A stretch of 64,000 nucleotides of DNA from Amycolatopsis anabasis. Lineage in GTDB: Bacteria; Actinomycetota; Actinomycetes; Mycobacteriales; Pseudonocardiaceae. Below are positions 1 through 9,804 of this stretch, piece after piece (the stretch's first letter is position 1; each line of letters starts with the position of its first letter). Where the stretch lies: NCBI RefSeq assembly GCF_009765355.1, contig NZ_VTHK01000017.1, positions 62,001 to 126,000 of the forward strand, in the 5' to 3' direction. The notes beneath the pieces were generated by a model. That model was not told the origin of the DNA. It did no database searches and was given only the letters and a program-made list of their open reading frames with translations. Position numbers and translations under genes: made by a program.

Positions 1-376
1 ACAGGTGGCAGTTCGGCTGTTCCTTGGTCATCGTCACGGTCGTCTTCGCGTAGCCGGACATCGCCCGCGGCGGGATGTCCAGCCAGCCGGCGACCTTGCC
101 GACCCACGCGTCGAACTCACTCCCCGGGGTGTTCGGCACCTGCTGGGCCGGGGTCTGCGGCGGCTGGCTGACCTTCTGCTCGGCGGGCGCCGCCGGGGCC
201 TCCGACGGAGGCGGCGGGGGAGCCGGGGCCGCGGAGGTGTTCGCGACGCTGGCCGCCTGCTCGCCCGGGCCGAGCTGCACCACGGCGACCAGCGCGGCCG
301 CGACCACGCCGACCGCGGCCAGCGTGACCAGCAACTTCCGCCGCCCGGCGGGCCGGGACTGCTCCTGCTCGGTCAT
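1..376 (-). CDS. Membrane-anchored lytic murein transglycosylase (N-terminal part, cut by window edge)
   Basis: Only the first 125 codons are inside the window; the 3' end lies before base 1. A short charged N-terminus is followed by one hydrophobic segment (about residues 15-33) and then a Pro/Ala-rich linker. After the linker the text reads DIPPRAMSGYAKT and EQPNCHL, which resembles the start of MltB-type lytic transglycosylase domains. The family cleaves the MurNAc-GlcNAc bond of peptidoglycan outside the membrane. Its ATG overlaps the TGA of the upstream nucleoside hydrolase gene (ATGA), so the two are probably cotranscribed. The catalytic Glu is not visible, so the enzyme class rests on the N-terminal motif only. 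Confidence 0.7.
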   Translation of the reverse strand, partial: MTEQEQSRPAGRRKLLVTLAAVGVVAAALVAVVQLGPGEQAASVANTSAAPAPPPPPSEAPAAPAEQKVSQPPQTPAQQVPNTPGSEFDAWVGKVAGWLDIPPRAMSGYAKTTVTMTKEQPNCHL

Positions 377-1335
377 GACTGCCCGCCCGCGATCCGGTCG
401 AGCACGAAACCGCGCAGCCCGTCGAGATCGGTGTCCACCGCGACGGCCACGGCCGGGGCGTCCTGGTTCATCTTGGCGCGCAACGCCGGTCGCCTGCGGT
501 CCACCACGGTCGCCCCGCGGCTCGGGCCGAACGAGCATTCGACCTCCACCGGTAACTCCTCGGTCCGCAGGATGCCGGGGCGGATCGCCTCGGCCACCGC
601 GACCGCGTCGTGCATCGCGATGCCCGCGAAACCGAGGGCCTTCTTGTAGTACTCGACGTAGTCCGGGGTGAGCCCGTTCAGCGCCGCGCCGACCGACCCC
701 GAGGCGGCCAGCTTCGCCAGCCAGTCGGCGTCCACCGCGCACCGGTGCGTCAGGTCCATCGGCACCAGCACGCACGGCACGTGCTCCTCGACGAGCACCC
801 GGCGGGCCGCTTCGGGATCGCTCCAGATGTTGAACTCCGCGGCGGCCGTGGTGTTGCCGTGGTCGAGGCCGCCGCCCATGATCACCAGCCGGTCGATCTT
901 CTCCCGGATGCCGGGGTGCGCGGCGAGCAGCAGCGCGATGTTGGTGAGCGGGCCGATCGGCGCGATGGTGACCGGCTCCTCGGCGGCCTCCAGCAGGGAA
1001 ACCAGCAGGCTGACCGCGTCGACCGGTTCGAGTTCGCGCCCCGGCTGCGGCAGCACCTCGGCCCGGCCGGACAGCCCGTCGGCGCCGTGCGCGTAGGTCC
1101 CCCGGTGGGGATGCGGGTAGACCAGCGGGCGCTCGGCGCCCGCCGCGACCGGGACGTCCCCGCGCCCGCACAGCGCGAGCAGGCGCAGCGCGTTCCGGGT
1201 CGTCGCGGACAGCGGCACGTTGCCGAACACCGTGGTCACCCCGAGCAGGTCCACGTCCTCGCTCAGCGCGGCCAGCGCGATCGCGAACGCGTCGTCGACC
1301 CCGGGATCGGTGTCGATGATCAGCTTCGTCCCCAT
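373..1335 (-). CDS. Inosine-uridine-preferring type nucleoside hydrolase
   Basis: 320 residues. The N-terminus carries the calcium-binding signature DTDPGVDDA (residues 8-16) of the IUNH family. Further in are EFNIWSDPEAA and MHDAVAVAEA, which supply the remaining conserved ribose and calcium ligands. The family hydrolyses the N-glycosidic bond of ribonucleosides to base plus ribose in purine/pyrimidine salvage. The ATG at 1335 was chosen because GAGGGAG lies just upstream and the IUNH motif begins within eight residues; a longer in-frame extension to 1503 overlaps the divergent gene and is rejected. The gene is divergent from the acyltransferase with about 50 bp between starts, and overlaps the downstream transglycosylase start by four bases. 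Substrate preference cannot be read from the sequence. Confidence 0.9.
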   Translation of the reverse strand: MGTKLIIDTDPGVDDAFAIALAALSEDVDLLGVTTVFGNVPLSATTRNALRLLALCGRGDVPVAAGAERPLVYPHPHRGTYAHGADGLSGRAEVLPQPGRELEPVDAVSLLVSLLEAAEEPVTIAPIGPLTNIALLLAAHPGIREKIDRLVIMGGGLDHGNTTAAAEFNIWSDPEAARRVLVEEHVPCVLVPMDLTHRCAVDADWLAKLAASGSVGAALNGLTPDYVEYYKKALGFAGIAMHDAVAVAEAIRPGILRTEELPVEVECSFGPSRGATVVDRRRPALRAKMNQDAPAVAVAVDTDLDGLRGFVLDRIAGGQS

Positions 1336-1384
1336 ATGGCTCCCTCGGCCGTGAGTGTCCCGGTCACAGGTTACGGTCACAGGC

Positions 1385-2140
1385 ATGACGTCCATGTGGG
1401 GTTCCCCCGCGATCTCGCGGCTGCGTGCGTGGCGGCGTGCCCGCCGGGATCCGCGCCAGGCGAAGTTCCTGACCGCCGATTCCCTGTGCTGGGTGCTGCG
1501 CAACCGCGCCTACACGCCCTGGTATCTGGTCCGGTACTGGCGGTTGTTCAAGTTCCGGATCGCCAATCCGCACATCGTCCTGCGCGGCATGGTGTTCCTC
1601 GGCAAGGACGTGGAGATCCACTGCCGCCCGGGCTACGGGCGGCTGGAGATCGGGCGCTGGGTCCACATCGGCGACGGCAACGCGATCCGCTGTCACGAGG
1701 GGTCGCTGCGGATCGGGGACAAGTCGGTGTTCGGCCGCCAGAACGTCGTCAACTGCTACCTGGACATCGAACTGGGCGCGGCGACCCTGGTGGCGGACTG
1801 GGTGTACGTCTGCGACTTCGACCACGTCACCACGGACATCAACCTGCCGATCAAGGACCAGGGCATCGTGAAGTCGCCGGTGCGGATCGGCCCGGACACC
1901 TGGATCGGCACCAAGGTGTCGGTGCTCAAGGGGACCCGGGTGGGCCGGGGCTGCGTGCTCGGCGCCCACGCCGTGGTCCGCGGCGACATCCCGGACTACG
2001 CGATCGCGGTCGGCTCCCCGGCCCGGGTCGTCCGGGACCGCAAGGCCGACTACGAAGCCGACGCGGAACGCCGCGAAGCCGTCAAGGACATGGCCCGCAA
2101 AGCCGACAAAGCCCTCCAGAAAACCCTCGGCGAATCCTGA
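1385..2140 (+). CDS. Hexapeptide-repeat (left-handed beta-helix) acyltransferase
   Basis: 251 residues from the ATG at 1385. Residues from about 80 onward are imperfect hexapeptide repeats (isoleucine/valine-rich turns such as RIGPDTWIGTKVSVLKG). The protein ends with the typical LGAHAVVRGDIPDYAIAVGSPARVV module and a charged helical tail. This fold is used by O-acetyltransferases of sugars and lipid or polysaccharide intermediates, acting as trimers with acetyl-CoA. It is related in layout to maltose/galactoside and colanic-acid acetyltransferases. There is no clear Shine-Dalgarno site, so leaderless translation is possible, and a second ATG lies at 1394. The acceptor substrate is unknown; the divergent nucleoside hydrolase gives no clear clue. 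Confidence 0.85.
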   Translation: MTSMWGSPAISRLRAWRRARRDPRQAKFLTADSLCWVLRNRAYTPWYLVRYWRLFKFRIANPHIVLRGMVFLGKDVEIHCRPGYGRLEIGRWVHIGDGNAIRCHEGSLRIGDKSVFGRQNVVNCYLDIELGAATLVADWVYVCDFDHVTTDINLPIKDQGIVKSPVRIGPDTWIGTKVSVLKGTRVGRGCVLGAHAVVRGDIPDYAIAVGSPARVVRDRKADYEADAERREAVKDMARKADKALQKTLGES

Positions 2141-2160
2141 TCCCGAGTCCCCGTTCCGCC

Positions 2161-2221
2161 GCCGAACTCCACACTCAAGCAAGTGAACTACACGCTCGGG
2201 TAAGCGAAGTACACATTCGAG
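2161..2221 (-). repeat. 21-bp tandem repeat array, reverse orientation (about 3 units)
   Basis: Read on the minus strand this stretch contains three 21-bp units of the form YGARYGTGTANTTCNCTTRCY. They are degenerate copies of the unit seen in forward orientation at 2348-2428, 27557-27660 and 40766-40846. It lies downstream of the acyltransferase gene, between convergent genes. Confidence 0.6.
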
Positions 2222-2347
2222 ACCACCCCGGACACCGGTCGGCTTCCCGGCGTCCACCGCGATCGGGAACCCGCCGGGTACCGCACACCGCGCATCCGGC
2301 AGCCCGAATGCGCCCCGCGGCGCCCCACAGAGACCACTCGCGTACCA

Positions 2348-2428
2348 CGAGTGCGCAATTCGGGTGCCCGAACGTGCAATTCGGGTGCCCGAACGTGTAA
2401 CTCGCGTGCCTGAATGTGCAACTCGCGG
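2348..2428 (+). repeat. 21-bp tandem repeat array (4 units)
   Basis: Four consecutive units start at 2348, 2369, 2390 and 2411, the last one truncated. Units 2 and 3 read CGAACGTGCAATTCGGGTGC-C and CGAACGTGTAACTCGCGTGC-C. The array is 9 bp from the stop codon of the LysR gene. With the reverse-orientation array at 2161-2221 it brackets about 125 bp that hold no recognisable gene. Confidence 0.8.
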
Positions 2429-2436
2429 CGGGGAGA

Positions 2437-3387
2437 TCAGTCCAGGAGGGGGAGGTCGGCGTCGGGTAGCCACTGGGTGGCCGGGTCGTAGGCGAGCCAG
2501 GCGCCCGCCTCTTCGCGGGCGAGTTCGAGCAGGCGGCTGACCAGCGGGTGCCGGTCGTCCGCGCGCCACACCAGGCACCACGCGTGCAGCGGTTCCGGGT
2601 TCGCCAGCGGGATCGTGCGGATGTCCGGGGTGTAGGCGTACGACACGTCCGCGCCGCCGAGGGAAGCTCGCGCGCGGTACTGCCACATCTGCTCCGCGAA
2701 GTGGTCCTCGCCGATCGCGGGACCCGCCTCCACCAGGGGAATTCCGAAGCGCTCGGTCAGTTCGCGGACCCAGCCCGCCCATTCGGAACGTTCGGCGAAC
2801 GCGGGCATCCAGATCCCGTGCTCGGCCAGCTCGGCGAGGTCCAGCGCGGGGCGGTCGGCGAGCGGATGGCCCGGCGTCACCAGGGCGCGCACCGGTTCGA
2901 GGCGGACCAGGCGGTGCGCGAGCCCCTTCGGCCAGGTTCCGGCGAGGTCGTACGGGCGACCGAAGGCCGCGTCGATCTCGCCGCGGGCGAGCGCGGGCAG
3001 CGCGGCGGACAGCGACTGGCGCGCGGTGAGGTTCAGCGGCACCTCGGGCCGTTCGTCGATGAGCCGCCGGATCAGCCGCATCGGGGAGAGGCGGTCGTCG
3101 ACGACGTCGGCGCGCAGCATGCGTTCCTCCTGGCGCACCGCGGCGACGGCGAGGTCGGCGGCGTCCAGGGCGCGCCGGGCCGGGTCGAGGAAACGAAGGC
3201 CCGCTTCGGTGAGGGAAACACCGCGGGTGGTGCGGGTGAGCAGGGTGGCGCCGAGGTGGTTCTCCAGGCGGCCGATGCGTTTGGACAGTGCCTGCTGCGT
3301 GACGAACAGGCGCGCGGCGGCGCGGCCGAAATGCCGTTCCTCGGCGGTCGCGACGAACGAGCGAACCAGCGTCAGATCAAGATCCAC
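2437..3387 (-). CDS. LysR-family transcriptional regulator
   Basis: 316 residues. The first 60 residues are a classic LysR winged helix-turn-helix (LTLVRSFVATAEERHFGRAA, then VTQQALSKRIGRLE and TEAGLRFLDPARR). The remainder fits a two-lobed effector-binding domain. It is divergent from an MFS drug/metabolite exporter gene at 3504, with 116 bp between the starts. A perfect inverted repeat at 3405-3423 sits in that gap, so it probably controls itself and the exporter in response to an unknown small molecule. Its 3' end faces the acyltransferase gene across the 21-bp repeat arrays. Confidence 0.92.
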   Translation of the reverse strand: MDLDLTLVRSFVATAEERHFGRAAARLFVTQQALSKRIGRLENHLGATLLTRTTRGVSLTEAGLRFLDPARRALDAADLAVAAVRQEERMLRADVVDDRLSPMRLIRRLIDERPEVPLNLTARQSLSAALPALARGEIDAAFGRPYDLAGTWPKGLAHRLVRLEPVRALVTPGHPLADRPALDLAELAEHGIWMPAFAERSEWAGWVRELTERFGIPLVEAGPAIGEDHFAEQMWQYRARASLGGADVSYAYTPDIRTIPLANPEPLHAWCLVWRADDRHPLVSRLLELAREEAGAWLAYDPATQWLPDADLPLLD

Positions 3388-3404
3388 AAGCGGCCAGCCT
3401 GGGG

Positions 3405-3423
3405 TGACAACCGGGAGTTGTCA
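3405..3423. promoter_or_regulatory. Perfect inverted repeat, probable LysR operator
   Basis: TGACAAC-CGGGA-GTTGTCA is a perfect 7-5-7 inverted repeat located 18 bp upstream of the LysR ATG and 81 bp upstream of the MFS ATG. It contains the T-N11-A core expected of LysR-type sites. Assignment to the adjacent LysR protein is inference from position. Confidence 0.65.
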
Positions 3424-3503
3424 ATGCGCGCGAGAACTTGTTGGACGCCGCGCGAGCGGGATTGCTGTCCTGGACACCGCATCCCGGTCGTGAAGGAGAT
3501 TCG

Positions 3504-4922
3504 ATGCCCGCTGTCCAGTCCGCACCGCCCGAGGCGGGAACCGATCCGCGCCGCTGGCGAGCTTTGTTCGTGCTCGCGCTGGCGCAGTTCATGATCCTGA
3601 TCGACAACTCGGTGGTGAACGTCGCGCTCCCGACCGTGCAGCGCGATCTCGGCTTCTCCCCGGTCGGGCTCGGCTGGGTGGTCAACGCTTACGTCCTCGC
3701 CGCGGGCGGGCTGCTCCTGCTCGGCGGGCGGCTCGGTGACCTGCTCGGCCGCCGCCGGACGTTCATCGCGGGGATCGGCGTGTTCGCGCTGGCGTCGCTG
3801 CTCTGCGGGCTCGCCTGGGATCCGGCGGTCCTGGTCGGCGCGCGGTTCGCGCAGGGGATCGGCGAGGCGCTCGCCTCCCCGGCCGCGCTGTCGATGATCG
3901 CCCTGCTGTTCCCCGAGCCCGCCGCCCGGGCGAAGGCGTTCGGGGTCTGGGCCGGGGTGACCGGCACCGCGGCCACCGCGGGCGTCCTGCTCTCCGGGGT
4001 CATCACCGAACTGGCGAACTGGCGCTGGCTGTTCCTGATCAACCTCCCGGTCGCCGCGTTCGCCGCGTTCCGCGTGGTCCGGTTGACCGCGGAGAGCCGG
4101 GCCAGCACGGGCGGCCGGATCGACGTGCCGGGCGCGATCCTGGTGACCGGCGGCCTGCTCGCCCTGGTCGACGGGCTGCTCGCCGCCGCCACGCACGCGT
4201 GGGCGAGCCCGCGGGTGCTCGTCCCGCTGGTGGCCGGGACCGCCGCGCTCACCGGGTTCGTCGTGGTGGAGCGCCGCACCGCGCATCCGCTGCTCCCGCT
4301 GTCCTTCTTCGGCAACCGGATCCGCCTGCTCGCGAACCTGCTGAACGTGGTGCTCGCCATCGCGATGACGGTGTTCTTCTTCCTGTTCACCCTCTACCTG
4401 CAGGACGTTCTCGGGTTCTCCGCGCTGTGGACCGGGCTGGCGTACCTGCCGTTCTGCGCGGTCACCCTCGCCGGGTACGCCGCGTCCGCGCAGCTGATGA
4501 AACGGCTGGGCCTGCGCGCCGCGCTGACCGCCGGATTCGTCCTCGGCGCGGCCGGGATGTGCTGGCTGAGCTGGCTTCCCGCGCAGGGCTCGTTCGCCGC
4601 GCAGGTGCTGCCCGGCACGCTGCTGCTCGGTTTCGGGCTGGGCACCTGCTTCCCGGCGCTCGCGGTCGCCGCGCTGCACGGCGTCACCGGGGACGACGCG
4701 GGCATCGGTTCCGGGGTGCAGACGACCGTCTACCAGCTCGGCGGGGCGCTCGGCCTGGCCACGTTCGTGACGGTCGCCCTGCGCCGCCAGGACGCGCTCG
4801 CCGCCACCGGGATGCCCGAAGCCGCCGCCGCGGCCGCGGGCTACCGGCTGGCCTTCGCCGTGCTGGCCGCGCTCTTCGCGGTCGCCGCGGGCGTGGCCGT
4901 CCTGCTTCGCGAACGGAGTTGA
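3504..4922 (+). CDS. MFS transporter, DHA2 (drug:H+ antiporter-2) type
   Basis: 472 residues, strongly hydrophobic throughout, with the length and layout of 14-helix DHA2 exporters. The first helix contains LIDNSVVNVALPTVQRDLGF and motif A appears as GGRLGDLLGRRR; the intermembrane motif-C-like stretch is around GVTGTAATAGVLLSG. The family exports drugs, antibiotics or metabolites in exchange for protons. The ATG at 3504 has GAAGGAG eight bases upstream and is preferred over an upstream in-frame extension to 3438. It is divergent from a LysR gene that likely regulates it. The stop is 3 bp from the convergent ramB-like gene. The substrate is unknown. Confidence 0.9.
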   Translation: MPAVQSAPPEAGTDPRRWRALFVLALAQFMILIDNSVVNVALPTVQRDLGFSPVGLGWVVNAYVLAAGGLLLLGGRLGDLLGRRRTFIAGIGVFALASLLCGLAWDPAVLVGARFAQGIGEALASPAALSMIALLFPEPAARAKAFGVWAGVTGTAATAGVLLSGVITELANWRWLFLINLPVAAFAAFRVVRLTAESRASTGGRIDVPGAILVTGGLLALVDGLLAAATHAWASPRVLVPLVAGTAALTGFVVVERRTAHPLLPLSFFGNRIRLLANLLNVVLAIAMTVFFFLFTLYLQDVLGFSALWTGLAYLPFCAVTLAGYAASAQLMKRLGLRAALTAGFVLGAAGMCWLSWLPAQGSFAAQVLPGTLLLGFGLGTCFPALAVAALHGVTGDDAGIGSGVQTTVYQLGGALGLATFVTVALRRQDALAATGMPEAAAAAAGYRLAFAVLAALFAVAAGVAVLLRERS

Positions 4923-4925
4923 CCC

Positions 4926-6353
4926 CTAGGACGACTTCGGCACCGCGGGGTAGGGGACGAACGTGCTGGTGTTCTCGTCCACGGTGAGCTGCTTGCCGAT
5001 GGTCGGGAACGCGCGCTGCGGGCAGGCGGGGCGTTCGCACACCTTGCAGCCCATGCCGATCGGCGTGGCGGCGGCCTTGTCGTCCAGGTCGAGGCCGGTC
5101 GAGTAGACCAGCCGCCGCGCGTGCCGCAGTTCGCAGCCGAGGCCGACGGTGAACATCTTGCCCGGGCTGCCGTAGCCGCCGATGTTGCGCGAGATCGTCC
5201 GCGCGATCCAGAAGTAGCTCTTCCCGTCCGGCAGGCTGGCGATCTGGGTGAGGATCTTGCCCGGCGTGGCGAACGCCTCGTACACGGTCCACAGTGGACA
5301 TGCGCCGCCGACGCGGGAGAAGTGGAAACCGGCCGCCGACTGGCGTTTGGACATGTTGCCCGCGCGGTCCACCCGGACGAACGAGAACGGCACCCCGCGC
5401 ATCTTCGGCCGCTGCAGCGTGGACAGCCGGTGGCACACGGTTTCGAAGCCGACGCCGAAGTGGTCGCAGAGCCGTTCGATGTCGTAGCGGAACCGTTCCG
5501 CGGTGGAGTGGAACGCGCCGTAGGGCAGGATCAGCGCGCCCGCGAAGTAGTTCGCCAGGCCGACCCGGGCCAGCGAGCGGGCGGCCGGGCCGGAGAACGC
5601 CCACGAGTCGGCGAGTTCGGTGATCAGGTCGTCGTATTCGAGCAGGGCGATCTGGGAGGCCATGCGGAACGCCTGCTGGCCGACGCGCAGGCTCGGCGCG
5701 AGGCGGAGGATGCGGGCCCCCGGTTCGTAGCGGTGCTGCTCGCCCGCCGATTCGTCGATGCCCTCGCTGGTGACCCGCACGCCGTAGCGATCGGTCAGCC
5801 GGGCGCGCAGCGCGCCGAGCACCTCGCCGCGGCGCAGCGGGACCTCCGCGGCCATCCGCTCGGCGCGCTCGTCCAGTTCGGCGACGTAGTTCTCCCGCTC
5901 GTAGAAGAAGTCGCGCACCTCCTCGTGCGGCAGCGGGGCGGCCGCGCTGCCGTGCAGGCCGGTGCCGTTCTCGGTGGTCAGCGCCGCGGTGTTCTCCACC
6001 GCGTTGCGGTAGCTGCGGTGCAGTTTGACCAGGGCCTGCGCGATGGTCGGCAGGTTCGTGGCCAGGTCGTTCAGCTCACCGGTGGAGACCTCCGCGCCGA
6101 TCACCTCGTCCAGCAGGGCCTCCTTGACGTCGGCGACCAGGCGGGCGGTGTCGTTGTTGGCGAAGAACTCGGTGTCCACGCCGAACGCCTCGGTGATGCG
6201 CAGCAGCACCGGGACGGTCAGCGGCCGGGAGTTGTGCTCGATCTGGTTGAGGTAACTGGGTGAGATCTCCAGCACACGCGCGAGGTCCGCCTGACTCATC
6301 GAGCGGCTTTCGCGCAGGTGCCGCAGCCGTGCCCCGGCGAATGTTTTGTCCAC
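4926..6353 (-). CDS. ramB: RamB/ScfR-like regulator of acetate and glyoxylate-shunt genes
   Basis: 475 residues. It has an N-terminal XRE helix-turn-helix (residues about 8-65, LRHLRESRSMSQADLARVLE followed by SPSYLNQIE). This is followed by the long region shared by short-chain fatty acyl regulators (IrrE/DUF955-like) and a Cys-containing C-terminal part (CELRHARRLVY, CKVCERPACPQRAFP) typical of DUF2083. This architecture is that of Corynebacterium RamB and Mycobacterium Rv0465c, which act on icl and other acetate genes. Here it is divergent from aceA, as in mycobacteria, which supports the assignment. Regulation is probably by acyl-CoA or acetate metabolites. The cysteines may bind a metal or cluster, which is inference. 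Confidence 0.88.
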   Translation of the reverse strand: MDKTFAGARLRHLRESRSMSQADLARVLEISPSYLNQIEHNSRPLTVPVLLRITEAFGVDTEFFANNDTARLVADVKEALLDEVIGAEVSTGELNDLATNLPTIAQALVKLHRSYRNAVENTAALTTENGTGLHGSAAAPLPHEEVRDFFYERENYVAELDERAERMAAEVPLRRGEVLGALRARLTDRYGVRVTSEGIDESAGEQHRYEPGARILRLAPSLRVGQQAFRMASQIALLEYDDLITELADSWAFSGPAARSLARVGLANYFAGALILPYGAFHSTAERFRYDIERLCDHFGVGFETVCHRLSTLQRPKMRGVPFSFVRVDRAGNMSKRQSAAGFHFSRVGGACPLWTVYEAFATPGKILTQIASLPDGKSYFWIARTISRNIGGYGSPGKMFTVGLGCELRHARRLVYSTGLDLDDKAAATPIGMGCKVCERPACPQRAFPTIGKQLTVDENTSTFVPYPAVPKSS

Positions 6354-6440
6354 GCCGGCCTCCCTGTCCGCAAGGTTTCCGGGCCTGAACGATTAAGTAA
6401 ACGATCAAGCCCGTGGATTTTCGAAGGGCTGCGAAAGGGC

Positions 6441-6567
6441 GAGTTCGCAACCTTCACAGGATGCTACGGAATCTTCGCAGAAATTGGCAAATTGGAGGGC
6501 TGGCTGCGTTTCCGCTGGACATGCCATGGTCGCGGTAGCAAGGCGAGTAATCGCAAAGTTCGCAAAG
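6441..6567. promoter_or_regulatory. ramB-aceA intergenic region with RamB-like TTCGCAAAG sites
   Basis: The divergent promoter region (6354-6580) is much richer in A+T than its surroundings. It contains AGTTCGCAA at 6442-6450, AAATTGGCAAATT at 6481-6493 and CAAAGTTCGCAAAG at 6554-6567, the last only 13 bp before the aceA ATG. These resemble the (A)AACTTTGCAAA-type RamB site described in Corynebacterium. Which copies are functional cannot be told from sequence. Confidence 0.5.
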
Positions 6568-6580
6568 GTGGAGAGAACCG

Positions 6581-7864
<1,284 letters not shown>

Positions 7865-7877
7865 CGGATTGATCCCG

Positions 7878-7928
7878 CACTCGGCCGGTTTCGCGCATGC
7901 CTTCCACGCGCGCGAAACCGGCCGAGTG
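7878..7928 (+). terminator. Strong hairpin between aceA and aceB
   Basis: CACTCGGCCGGTTTCGCGC (left arm) pairs with GCGCGAAACCGGCCGAGTG (right arm) around a loop of about 13 bases. There is no T-run. It sits 14 bp after the aceA stop and 39 bp before aceB. It may attenuate read-through or stabilise the aceA 3' end. Confidence 0.7.
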
Positions 7929-7966
7929 CCCCAAAACTTCCGACCACGCCCCTCTGGAGGGACGAG

Positions 7967-9571
7967 ATGGCTGCCAGGCTCAACTACCGGATCGAGGTCA
8001 CCGGTCCGGCGGGTAACCGGTTCGACGAGATCCTCACCCCGGCCGCACTGGACTTCGTGGCGCGGCTGGACAACGAGTTCGCCGGTCGGCGCCGGGAGCT
8101 GCTGGACGCGCGCCGGCTGCGCCGGGAGAAGCTCGGGACCGGCGAGGAGGAGCTGGACTTCCGGCACGAGACCCGGTGGGTCCGCGAGGGCGACTGGCGG
8201 GTGGCCGGTGCGGCCCCGGGGCTGGAGGACCGGCGGGTCGAGATCACCGGTCCCACCGACCGCAAGATGACGGTGAACGCGCTGAATTCCGGGGCGAAGG
8301 TGTGGCTCGCGGACTTCGAGGACGCGACCTCGCCGACCTGGCACAACATCGTCGACGGGCAGCTCAACCTGTTCGACGCGATCCGCCGGAACATCGACTT
8401 CACGACGGAGAACGGGAAGCGCTACGCGATCGGCGACAGCCCGGCCACCATCGTCGCCCGGCCGCGGGGCTGGCACCTGGTGGAGAAGCACATCCGCATC
8501 GACGGGCGGCCGGTTTCGGCGAGCCTGGTCGACTTCGGACTGTACTTCTTCCACAACGCCCGCCAGCTGCTCGCCCGCGGCAGCGGTCCGTACTTCTACC
8601 TGCCGAAGCTGGAAAGCCACCTCGAAGCCCGGCTCTGGAACGACGTTTTCCTGCTGGCACAGGACGAACTCGGCATCCCGCGCGGCACCATCCGGGCCAC
8701 CGTGCTGATCGAGACGATCACCGCGGCGTTCGAAATGGACGAGATCCTCTACGAACTGCGCGAGCACGCGGCCGGGCTGAACGCGGGCCGCTGGGACTAC
8801 ATCTTCAGCGTCATCAAGAACTTCAGCAGCCGCGGCGCCGACTTCGTGCTGCCGGACCGCGCGCAGGTGACGATGACCGTGCCGTTCATGCGGGCCTACA
8901 CCGAACAGCTGGTGCGCACCTGCCACCGCCGCGGCGCGCACGCGATCGGCGGGATGGCCGCGTTCATCCCCAGCAAGGATCCCGAGATCAACGCGACCGC
9001 GCTGGAGAAGGTCCGGCAGGACAAGGAACGCGAGGCGGGCGACGGGTTCGACGGTTCGTGGGTGGCGCACCCCGGCCTGGTCCCGGTGTGCCGCGAGGTG
9101 TTCGACGGCGTGCTCGGCGACAAGCCCAACCAGATCGGCAAGCTGCGCGAAGACGTCGTGGTCACCGCCGACGATCTGCTCAACGTGGCGAGCGCGGGCG
9201 GCGAGGTGACCGAGAACGGCTTGCGCGCCAACATCAACGTCGCGCTGCGGTACGTGGACGCCTGGCTGCGGGGCACCGGCGCGGCGGCGATCTTCAACCT
9301 GATGGAGGACGCGGCCACCGCGGAGATCGCGCGGTGCCAGGTGTGGCAGTGGATCCGCAACGGCACCAAGCTCGACGACGGCACCGCGGTGACGCACCAG
9401 CTGGTCACCGGGTTCCTCGAGGAGGAGCTCGCGAAGGTCCGCGCCGATCTGGGCGAAGGCAACCGCCTCGACGACGCCCGCGAGATCTTCGTCGAGACCG
9501 CGCTCGGCGAGAAGCTGCCCAGCTTCCTCACCACGGGTGCGTACGCGCGGTATCTCACCGATTACCGATGA
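7967..9571 (+). CDS. aceB: Malate synthase A
   Basis: 534 residues, the usual size of the compact malate synthase A form (not the 720-residue G form). Conserved stretches include RPRGWHLVEKHIRIDGRP, RATVLIETITAAFEMDEIL (Glu about residue 249) and NVALRYVDAWLRGTG. It condenses glyoxylate with acetyl-CoA to malate, completing the glyoxylate shunt started by the upstream aceA. TGGAGGG lies 6 bp before the ATG. Two hairpins follow the gene, one at 9574-9604 and a stronger one at 9633-9670, so the shunt transcript probably ends here. Confidence 0.96.
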   Translation: MAARLNYRIEVTGPAGNRFDEILTPAALDFVARLDNEFAGRRRELLDARRLRREKLGTGEEELDFRHETRWVREGDWRVAGAAPGLEDRRVEITGPTDRKMTVNALNSGAKVWLADFEDATSPTWHNIVDGQLNLFDAIRRNIDFTTENGKRYAIGDSPATIVARPRGWHLVEKHIRIDGRPVSASLVDFGLYFFHNARQLLARGSGPYFYLPKLESHLEARLWNDVFLLAQDELGIPRGTIRATVLIETITAAFEMDEILYELREHAAGLNAGRWDYIFSVIKNFSSRGADFVLPDRAQVTMTVPFMRAYTEQLVRTCHRRGAHAIGGMAAFIPSKDPEINATALEKVRQDKEREAGDGFDGSWVAHPGLVPVCREVFDGVLGDKPNQIGKLREDVVVTADDLLNVASAGGEVTENGLRANINVALRYVDAWLRGTGAAAIFNLMEDAATAEIARCQVWQWIRNGTKLDDGTAVTHQLVTGFLEEELAKVRADLGEGNRLDDAREIFVETALGEKLPSFLTTGAYARYLTDYR

Positions 9572-9573
9572 CT

Positions 9574-9604
9574 CCGGTTTCCCTCACCTGACAAGGGAAA
9601 CCGG
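9574..9604 (+). terminator. Hairpin after aceB
   Basis: CCGGTTTCCCT pairs with AGGGAAACCGG (loop CACCTGACA), 3 bp after the aceB stop. There is no T-run. Confidence 0.6.
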
Positions 9605-9632
9605 CGGTGCCGCCCGGTCGGACGGTACGAAC

Positions 9633-9670
9633 GCGGGCCGGGTAGGAGAGGTTCCCTCCTACCCGGCCCG
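9633..9670 (+). terminator. Rho-independent-like terminator after aceB
   Basis: CGGGCCGGGTAGGAG pairs with CTCCTACCCGGCCCG around a 7-base loop, followed by TTCTGTTTTC. This is the best terminator candidate of the aceA-aceB unit. Confidence 0.8.
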
Positions 9671-9804
9671 TTCTGTTTTCGCGGTTCACCCGTTCATGGG
9701 GAGGTTCCCGCCTTGACAAAAAAAGTTGTCGGTGCGAAGGTGTGATTGCGCGACGAGGAGGTGATCGCCGTGCATCCGGCTGTTCGAGGAGAAGAGAAAG
9801 GCTG

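Noticed and set aside
610..2400. Long open frame on the plus strand (596 codons) opposite the nucleoside hydrolase gene
   Set aside because: Arg/Gly/Pro-rich translation without domains; it mirrors the real minus-strand gene, as expected from high G+C third positions.
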